NCBI GenBank assembly: GCA_030141605.1
Contig: JAQGDQ010000857.1
Coordinates: 1-50,550 of the forward strand
Reading direction: 5' to 3'
DNA length: 50,550 nucleotides
Source: Tubiluchus corallicola
Taxonomy: Eukaryota > Priapulida > Priapulimorpha > Priapulimorphida > Tubiluchidae
Position 1 is the first letter of the stretch; every line of letters begins with the position of its first letter. This document shows, piece by piece, positions 43,597 to 50,550 of this stretch. Below the pieces are notes generated by a model. It did not search any database and had not been told where the DNA came from. It was given only the letters and a program-made list of their open reading frames with translations. The position numbers were made by a program, and so were the translations under genes.

Positions 43597-44541
43597 ATGG
43601 AATATGAGAAGAAGTTTCAGTATCTGTCTGACTAGAATGGAAACAGTACTGAACAGTATTTCATTTCCAATGGTTGGACCACATCACCAAGGGTATTTGT
43701 TTATCACACTATTATTGAACTATCTAATCTTCTAGTTGTCATAGCTCTGGTCAAGTACAAGCACTTGGAAGAACACAAGAACTGGTACATATGTAACTTG
43801 GCTGTTGCTGACATGTTAACTGGTGTATTTCTACATGTACTTACATATGCAGTCTGGCAACAGAAAAGCAAGATATCTCACAGTGAATGTTTGTTGTTGT
43901 ATCACTTTAGTTCTGCTTTTCTATACGTCTCAGCAACAACGTTGCTTGCTGTCACAATAGATCGTTTTATTGCCATAAAATATCCTCTCAGATACAACCA
44001 TCTGATGAAAAGATGGTTAGTTCAGTTTATTATTATTGCTTCATGGTTGTACTCATTTAGTGTAAGTGCTGTTGTTTACTATCACAATAACTGGGATGGT
44101 CGATGTGTCTTCAAATATGTTGTCAATCAGCATCTAGTCCCAATGGGTGCCATTCATCACCTGATGATTGCAGCAGTGTTGTTGCTTATCAATGCCAACA
44201 TCATGTGCATTGCACGAAAACACATGCACAGGATTGAACCAGATGCAGCAAGATCGTATAAGCGTAATGTGAAATCTGCCAAAATGATCAGTTTAGTTGT
44301 TGGTGCTTTCATTTTGGGTTATTTTCCCTTTAATGTCACCAATATAATCACTGCATACAATCGGTTTTATAAAATATCTCCAATCATTGAAGCTACCTCT
44401 CTTACGCTGATATTCAGCAATTCTTTTATGAACCCGATAATTTATTCATGGAAAAATAAAGAGCTTCGGGAATCATTCAAGAAAGTGCTTCACTGGGACA
44501 GATTAAAAGCACACTTTAGAAGAAACTCCCACAATTATTAG
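43597..44541 (+). pseudogene. Class A GPCR 5, N-terminal nonsense codon (probable pseudogene)
   Basis: The ancestral ATG at 43597 opens 12 codons (MEYEKKFQYLSD) and then TAG at 43633, where GPCR 2 has TGG (D-W-N-G to D-stop-N-G). The frame then stays open to 44541. TM1 has lost nine bases in frame (the T-A-V-L-I-E region of GPCR 2 reads T-I-I-E). The next in-frame Met is at 43765 (MEEHKNWY), which would give a 258-residue protein lacking all of TM1. The rest is intact: NLAVADML, DRF, Trp in TM4, GYFP in TM6 and NPIIYSWKNKELRESF, ending RRNSHNY. It is either a young pseudogene or makes a six-TM form. Confidence 0.85.
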
Positions 44542-45364
44542 GCACCCGCTGTCATCACATATTATTAGTAGTTGTTGAGGATTTTTGTTTATTAAATAAT
44601 CAAAATAGTTTGTTCTAACAATATAACTAATAATAGTTAAGTGTGCATTTTGATTAGATTAAGTTAACTTACCTGTTGTTACCTGTAAGGTGGTGACATA
44701 TGGTTTCAATATTAGCGCCCTAGTTTTAAATACCTGTCATTCAAGTTTCAATGTGTTCAAGGCAGTGATGCCGCGTTGATGAATTTTCTGTGTAACTCAC
44801 GATTTGATGCCAAAGACGTATGTAGATTTTGTCTAATTTTAATTAGTTACTCACTGAAAGTCTCTGATTAATTTCACTTAATCGTAATTGACATTTTGAT
44901 AGAAAATTAGTTTATATAAAAGAATTTGCATTTCATTCAAGATAAAATGTGTAATTTGGGAAAGGCCGTCTAAGGGCAAATGTGAAGAAAAATGATACGA
45001 AAGGGCATGTGCCAGTATACATGCGTGTTGGTAGTATTATCAACTTTACCTCTTTTGCAAAGTTGCCTTTTTGTTTTCAACTTCTTCGTTTTTCAGTTGC
45101 GCTCATCTTTCTAGTTATAACCTCGTTACTTTGCGGGTTACAATAAAGTTGTTAAACTTATTCTTGTCGCCTTGGTGTTTGAGACAGGGCTGGTACATTC
45201 TTTAATTAAAGGCGGTGTGCCTTGATGATGGCGCACGAACATAAAAAATATTATACTAAGCAACGACTTTGTTTGTTTGTTTGTCACCATAAAACCCAAA
45301 GAGTAGTGCGTACTCTATAGTCAATAAATTTAGATTTTGCTAAGGAGAGTTAAATGTAAATGGT
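44542..45364. other. Intergenic after the last receptor
   Basis: No gene seen. A short GTTTGTTTGTTTGT tract lies at 45269. CAATAAAGTTG at 45142 is a poly(A)-signal-like match with no assigned transcript. Confidence 0.5.
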
Positions 45365-46300
45365 GGCTAGAATGTCCAACAACAGCTAGGCACCAGCCAT
45401 TAGGGGTGAGCATCGAACGTTCGAGTTCGAACTCGATTCGAATCCAAAACTATAGATTCGAATAATTTAGCACTTCAATCACATATGTTCCTGATCATTA
45501 AAATGATTGAAACATCATGCAATTAGCATAATTTAGCTGTGATTTCTGCACACAACTTTAAACAATTTACTAGTCGTTTTATTGCAGAACAAAATCTAGT
45601 GATATGCATGATCTTTGTAAGACTAATTTTTACTGGTGGTTCTAAAACTTGTTCGAAAATCGTTTAATCTCAATTTGAATTCGGTTCGAATTCGAAACAC
45701 TGAAGTTCGGTTCGAATTCGAAAGTCACAAATTCGGTTCGATTCGAATTCGCTTTCTGGTACAGAATGCTCACCCCTACCAGCCATTACTAGTTATTAAG
45801 CGCAAATCTACAACAACTTGCTTACGAGTACAGTAATAGTTCACATCAAGCTGGACACGTTTCCCAACACAAACGCTGCATATTTATGCGAATAGTGCAA
45901 ACATTTTTCTAGAAATTACAGAGTAGTAAACAATGATGATGAACTTTTTTCTCTCTCTCTAAACTGCAAACTTGAATAATACAAACAGATAGCAGGAACG
46001 AAAATGTCTACGATGTTTGACAACAGAAAAAATCCCAATTAAGCTCAGCTCTTATTTGCAGAACTAATTATTAATCTGTAAATTGCCTTTTACAGCCACA
46101 AAATGTATCAGTCATTCAATTCAATAAATTTTGATTTTTCGTAAGTGCACTAAAGGTTGATAATGACAAAAATGTTAAACAAAAGCTGTGACACAGCAAT
46201 TTTACCTACTAAATTAAATCCGCTGCCATTTTTCTATAAATACCAATTAAAGTCCACGTAATGAGGGAGTCGTTTACCATAGCAAAGGCTGGGCAACAGT
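45365..46300. repeat. Duplicated GPCR 3' flank (gene-less paralogous segment)
   Basis: Outside the hAT insertion, 45365-45400 plus 45779-46060 match 37055-37330 after GPCR 1, and 46105-46300 match 39635-39820 before GPCR 3 (GGAGTCGTTTACCATAGCAA against GGAGTCGTTTGCCATGGCAA). The cluster's duplicated segments thus extend beyond the last receptor. Confidence 0.8.
45401..45778. mobile_element. hAT MITE with 8-bp target duplication
   Basis: TIRs TAGGGGTGAGCAT and ATGCTCACCCCTA bound a 378-bp element rich in TTCGAATTCG-like palindromes. CCAGCCAT occurs directly before (45393-45400) and after (45779-45786). The 8-bp duplication places it in hAT. The uninterrupted paralogous site CTCCAGCCATTATT is at 37085-37098. 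Confidence 0.95.
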
Positions 46301-46339
46301 TAAAAAGCTGTCTACTCCTTTTTAGGAGTGATTACAATG

Positions 46340-46665
46340 CATATAACCATGATCAACTGCAGTGTTAGTTTCTGACGTCATATGATGTAAAGCCCATTTA
46401 TCGTGACATTATGCATTTAAACAATAACGTAACACTTATGCAAATGTGCTTGATGCGCAAGGGAAAATGCCTGTCATTGCACAAACTGTCTTTAGTTTTT
46501 GACGTAAGCAATAGCTGTGTTCGTTTGCCGTTAATTAACTTTCTAAGCTAATTATTCAACTATAAGAAACAATTGCTAACTTTTATAGGCAAGAAAATGT
46601 ATATTTTGGACAGTAAATTAAAATGAGATTGAGTCTAAACAATCGACTTGTCTTCCTAAAAATAT
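46340..46665. mobile_element. Family C element, inverted, truncated
   Basis: Reverse-oriented match to the left half of 16123-16855 (GGACAGTAAATTAAAATGAG, AAACAATCGACTTGTCTTCC, GTTAATTAACTTTCTAAGCT). The other terminus is not seen. Confidence 0.75.
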
Positions 46666-46669
46666 ATGG

Positions 46670-47335
46670 TGTTCATGGTAATGTAAAAAAGTTCTATCAT
46701 TGTGAAGTTTGAATGGTATGGTAAACCAAAATTTTCAAAGTAAATTTACATTACAAATTGTGGTAAATGATGTACACCATGCAAATCAACATATTTTCCA
46801 TCATTTTATAAAAAGATGAAAGTGTAAACGTAATGAATTATTTCAGCTGTACTTTTATGCTAAAGTTGAATTTTCTAAATTTTACGAATAACATGCTTAA
46901 ATTAATCTATAGTATATGCCTTAATGCACCAAAATTTAACGCTTTGACATAAATTTACTCAATTTTTTATGGTTTAGGGTCACTTTTGTAACTTAAATAT
47001 GTATGTTGATGGGTAATATTTGGCTAGCACTATAGCAGAGGTTAGTAGGTAAGTTCGTTTTAAAATGGAAAGCAGTTGATTGGTGCTTTATATGATAGTA
47101 ACAGACGTTAAGAAGCAATCAATCGGATATTGGCACTCATCCGAGAGATTTTCATCAATTATTCAACCTCATCGCTTGACTTATTACCTGGCAAACACAC
47201 CTGAGCACCTGTGTTGCATTTCCAGTCACATATTAATCAATGATTCTATTCGATTCCAAATTTCAAATCATGAACTTATTACCGGCACACTGTTTGAACA
47301 AATGTAGCAGTAATGTAACTTTGTACATAGTGAGC
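46670..47335. other. AT-rich intergenic, no gene seen
   Basis: No supported exon or repeat family. The 75-codon frame at 47080-47307 has no recognisable features. Confidence 0.5.
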
Positions 47336-47985
47336 AATAATAATAATCTTTTTATTTATCTTGTAACACACGCACAGTTATAATACAATTAATTTGGAAA
47401 CAAAAATGTGAAGAAAGGGTAGCAAAAAACCAATTGGTCATCTAGTCACCTGCCCTCTGGTTAGAGTTTTTTTTCTCCTCATCTCCTAAGTAATTGTTGC
47501 TCTTTCTTATACTTACTTTTTCTCTTAAATTTTTCTATATTACACTTTTTTTGATACTTATTTTATCTCTCCATACTCTCAGTTTTTTAACTTTACTCAC
47601 TAACCTTGGTCAAATTCCCCTGTCAATAAGACCCCTATTTGAAAATATATATAATAATCATAATTACTGATTAATTGTATTGTTTTGTTTAGATTTAGGT
47701 ATCATCTAACTCTATTATTTTTTGTTTTCACTTATACTGTTTTCATTTATACTGTTTTTTATTATTATTTTTTCTTATTTGTTTTTGTTATCTGCAGCCT
47801 CACCATTTATTTTTAATATACTAATTTAATTATAAGACAGGGCAGGAGACGAGATGACCCTATGGTCCTTCCCTGCCCTGCTCCACGATTATAATTACGT
47901 AATATTTAACAAACTCTTTATGTCAAACAAATTGGAGAAAATAAATGTTCTATGTCTATGTCTATGCGTATGATGACCATTTTTA
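47336..47985. mobile_element. Possible non-LTR retroelement 3' region
   Basis: T-rich sequence, then a GC-rich hairpin (GGGCAGGAG...TCCCTGCCCTG), then AAATAAATG and a short (CTATGT)n tail at 47947-47968. A hairpin plus short tandem tail is common at LINE/SINE 3' ends. No coding frame is present, so the call is weak. Confidence 0.45.
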
Positions 47986-48542
47986 TAGGCGCTATGCTAC
48001 AACTTACAAACACAATTTCAATTCACTTACAAAAGCAAATTACACTTACATTTCTATACTGAAGCCAACAGCTTCTACTGTTTATCATCCCAGGAAAACA
48101 TGGAAACGTGTGGGCTTCTTTTGCCCCACAATCGCACACAGTAGCAACTGATGAAACAAATTTAGAAACCTCTTCATTTTGGGAACAATCCAGCCTATGT
48201 TCGTAGAACCTATCCACTTCACAGAAATTCGCCAGCCGAAAAGCTGTAGTTGAACTCTTAAAACGACGTTGGAATTTCGTTGTGCGGCTAATTTAATTTT
48301 CCAAAAAACTTCTTGTGATTTTAAAAAAATTTAGCGGTGATATGTCTAATGAATTAACTGAACACCCATTGAGTAAAAAAGCATCTATAATCTGGTTGGA
48401 GAATGGATAGATTCCTGTACAACAAACAATTTAATATCAGAAAACTTGAAAAATGAAAGATTTCTTGCAAATTGAGTGACCTAATCTGTCTGCTGCACAG
48501 AGTTGCTAGAATATTTTACAACTTCCACAAGCAATTCTGTTC

Positions 48543-48939
48543 AATAAGCCTTTCACACTTCCAGCGATTGATGATGATCGTGAAAAAGGCAAAGGTTACG
48601 TGTACAACATAACACATTTGTGCACACTTGAAAATGTCTCGCAGTCCATGCTGTTGTAATAGTAACAGTTTAAACAACTAGCTAGAATCTTACCTAGTTC
48701 GTTTTTTTCTTATTCTCAAGCAAGATCCTGCTAGTAAATCACTCTACACACAGACTAATGCATAATTAAGTAAAGTCCAGGTAAAACAAGCGAAGTTACT
48801 AAACTGATACGGCAGATGGCTTTGCATTACCCACATGTCACATGACGGTTGTACTTAAAAGACGCGTTGTTATGGTATGCTTAACCTTTGACCTACAGCA
48901 GCTGCGTGTTCGCACAACGAAACTGTGAAAAGGTTTATT
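48543..48939. mobile_element. Family A TIR element, copy 4 (inverted)
   Basis: Begins AATAAGCCTTTCACACTTCC and ends AACTGTGAAAAGGTTTATT. Same orientation as copy 2. Inner blocks CAAGCAAGATCCTGCTAGTA and CTTAACCTTTGACCTACAGC are shared. Confidence 0.85.
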
Positions 48940-49544
48940 CACATGGCGCCCCCAAGTTTTGCATACACTAAATATGAAAGACAAAATAAAATGTTAAACA
49001 TAAATCTCCCTAACGGAAACACTGTAGAACCTGAAAATCTTAATCTCGGTTACTTTCGTTGCACAAATGTTGTAATTAATCTGCACCTCATTAATTTTGC
49101 TAATGAATCACTTATATTCTTATAATTTGCCCCTCCCCCTCCCTCCCCATAGCCCATCTTTAATGGTTATGATGGCTACATTACTACCATCAATTACATT
49201 TAAATGTTCTATACAATTATAGTTATTACTACAAGTATAATGTATAATTTAATCTCTTCTCCCCCACTTAAATTTGGGTACATATGTGTGCATATGTACA
49301 TCATTGTATATACAAGTAAGTGGTGCATTGACAGATAATCACATAATTTAATTCCTAACTATTTAAAAAATGTTTCACTCTTTAAGGCTCACTCAAAGTC
49401 GTAATTACATATTATGTTTTCCTTTCTCAACTTTCAGGTTTATTGCTCTTATACCATTGCTATTATTACATCATTTACTTCATCCTTATTTACATTAAGT
49501 TATCTACAGCAGCATGCATAACTATAATCATTTTTTCATTAAGT

Positions 49545-49690
49545 AAGTAAGGTGAGTGTGTTAATGACCGTATGGTCGTACACTCACCTCGCACTACTCA
49601 AATTATTTTATTTAAAGTTTATTAATCTCTAATGTGTTTGATATTGTGTTTTTTGATGAGTGAAATAAAATTCATAGTTCATAGTTCTGG
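49545..49690. mobile_element. Possible LINE/SINE 3' tail
   Basis: The hairpin GGTGAGTGTGTTAATGACCG / TACACTCACC is followed by an AT-rich stretch and AAATAAAATTCATAGTTCATAG, a TTCATAG repeat tail. Similar in layout to 47820-47968. No coding frame. Confidence 0.45.
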
Positions 49691-49699
49691 AACAATTGT

Positions 49700-50550
49700 T
49701 TCACAGCCAAATTTACAAAACACGAGTGTAGCCTATAACAGCAAAACTAGCTGGACAGTATACACTACTCAGCCATTACTCTATTTGTATAATTCCTAAC
49801 ATTGAACCATTGAAAACCAAAGTTGAACATCTGCCAGGACGTCTGGCCTTTGTGGTTATCAGTAATTTAAAGCCATAGCTCTACCATCTATTAAATATCA
49901 TTCCTAATTCATTCACTAACCACTTACAAAGGTCTTTGTTTGGGGATGCTAGTACACAACTACTGGAATTGCATAAGCAGACACAGCAGCACACTGCCCT
50001 GCACACATACACGCATCTGATACCACAGTATGACACATTTATACAGTACACAATGTAGTGTACATGGCACATATTCGAACAGCTGAGTGGGCACGATATC
50101 AGCACTATTAAGATGGAGGTGAATCTAAGCACATATTTTCAGTTTGTTAAAGCAGAATTAGGCTGACGAAAAATACTTCTGTTTCCGTCTAATCGCCTGG
50201 ATAATATTTTTTATCGCGCACGCGGCTGAGAATTCTACAAATTTTTCTGTATGTTCATATGCTTGCTTGATGCAGTCATATAAAAGCAAATTTTTTTAAA
50301 TTTAATATGCAAAATGCAATAATTATTATAACGTCGTTCTTTCGGGGAATGCAAGATGCGCAAGATTTTTTCACGGCTAACTCTCAGCCAGTGTTGCCGT
50401 TTTGTATGATGCTCATTGCATTGGAGGTTAAAAATTTCCCCCCAAATTAGTGTATTATCAGCCAAATAGTGTTGCCGCTTATACCATAATTATCAAAACA
50501 TACAATTTCATGATACAAAAAAGAGAGTCTATACAATAATCGATGATTAT
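49700..50550. other. Intergenic to window end, no gene seen
   Basis: No supported exon, RNA gene or repeat family. Short minus-strand frames (49881-50132, 50235-50465) have no recognisable features. Confidence 0.5.

Noticed and set aside
45421-45460. GTTCGAA-type motif suggesting a tRNA T-loop
   Set aside because: It is part of the palindromic TTCGAATTCG composition of a hAT MITE; no cloverleaf could be formed.

Overview
This is a window of AT-rich animal nuclear DNA. It has spliced genes with GT-AG introns, intronless class A GPCR genes in tandem, many short DNA transposons, LINE-like 3' tails and large minisatellites. No bacterial features are present. The two recognisable spliced genes (a spinster-family transporter and VMP1) are clearly metazoan orthologues. 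Repeat content and the lineage-specific receptor expansion suggest a marine invertebrate, but I cannot name the phylum from sequence alone.

Layout. (1) 1-3439: a (TC)n tract, then the last four exons of a spinster-family MFS transporter on the + strand, with its 5' part beyond the window edge. (2) 3.4-10.4 kb: repeat-rich, with an eight-unit 79-bp minisatellite, TIR elements and a few weak exon candidates. (3) 10450-13343 (+): a two-exon gene for an unrecognised type I single-pass membrane protein with a signal peptide and a Thr/Asn-rich, N-glycosylatable ectodomain. (4) 13.3-17.7 kb: two TIR elements carrying internal minisatellites. (5) 17761-32735 (-): a near-complete VMP1 gene in 11 joined exons whose splice phases all agree. 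The mature frame is about 435 codons from the first Met in the first exon found. Its introns hold at least seven tandem arrays (units of about 50, 54, 72, 77, 130 and 179 bp, plus a purine-rich array) and several TIR elements. (6) 33.2-35.5 kb: a pogo/Tigger-like element with a transposase-tail remnant, a dispersed repeat, and a GAT/GAC tract. (7) 35.6-46.3 kb (+): a tandem GPCR cluster with three intact receptors, two damaged copies and at least three relics. Recurrent flanking blocks show repeated segmental duplication. (8) 46.3-50.5 kb: repeats and LINE-like tails, with no gene seen.

How they relate. Spinster proteins export lysolipids or sphingolipids from lysosomes or cells. VMP1 is an ER scramblase needed for autophagosome formation. 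The GPCRs look like the lipid/peptide-type (MECA-like) side of class A rather than aminergic receptors. Nothing in the sequence shows that these neighbours are functionally coupled. The most striking observations are: a 77-bp array built from the end of a VMP1 exon, its 5' splice site and the end of a transposon; a partial tandem duplication of another VMP1 exon with its acceptor; a 360-bp higher-order repeat; and a birth-and-death GPCR cluster in which a hAT insertion can be dated against a paralogous empty site.
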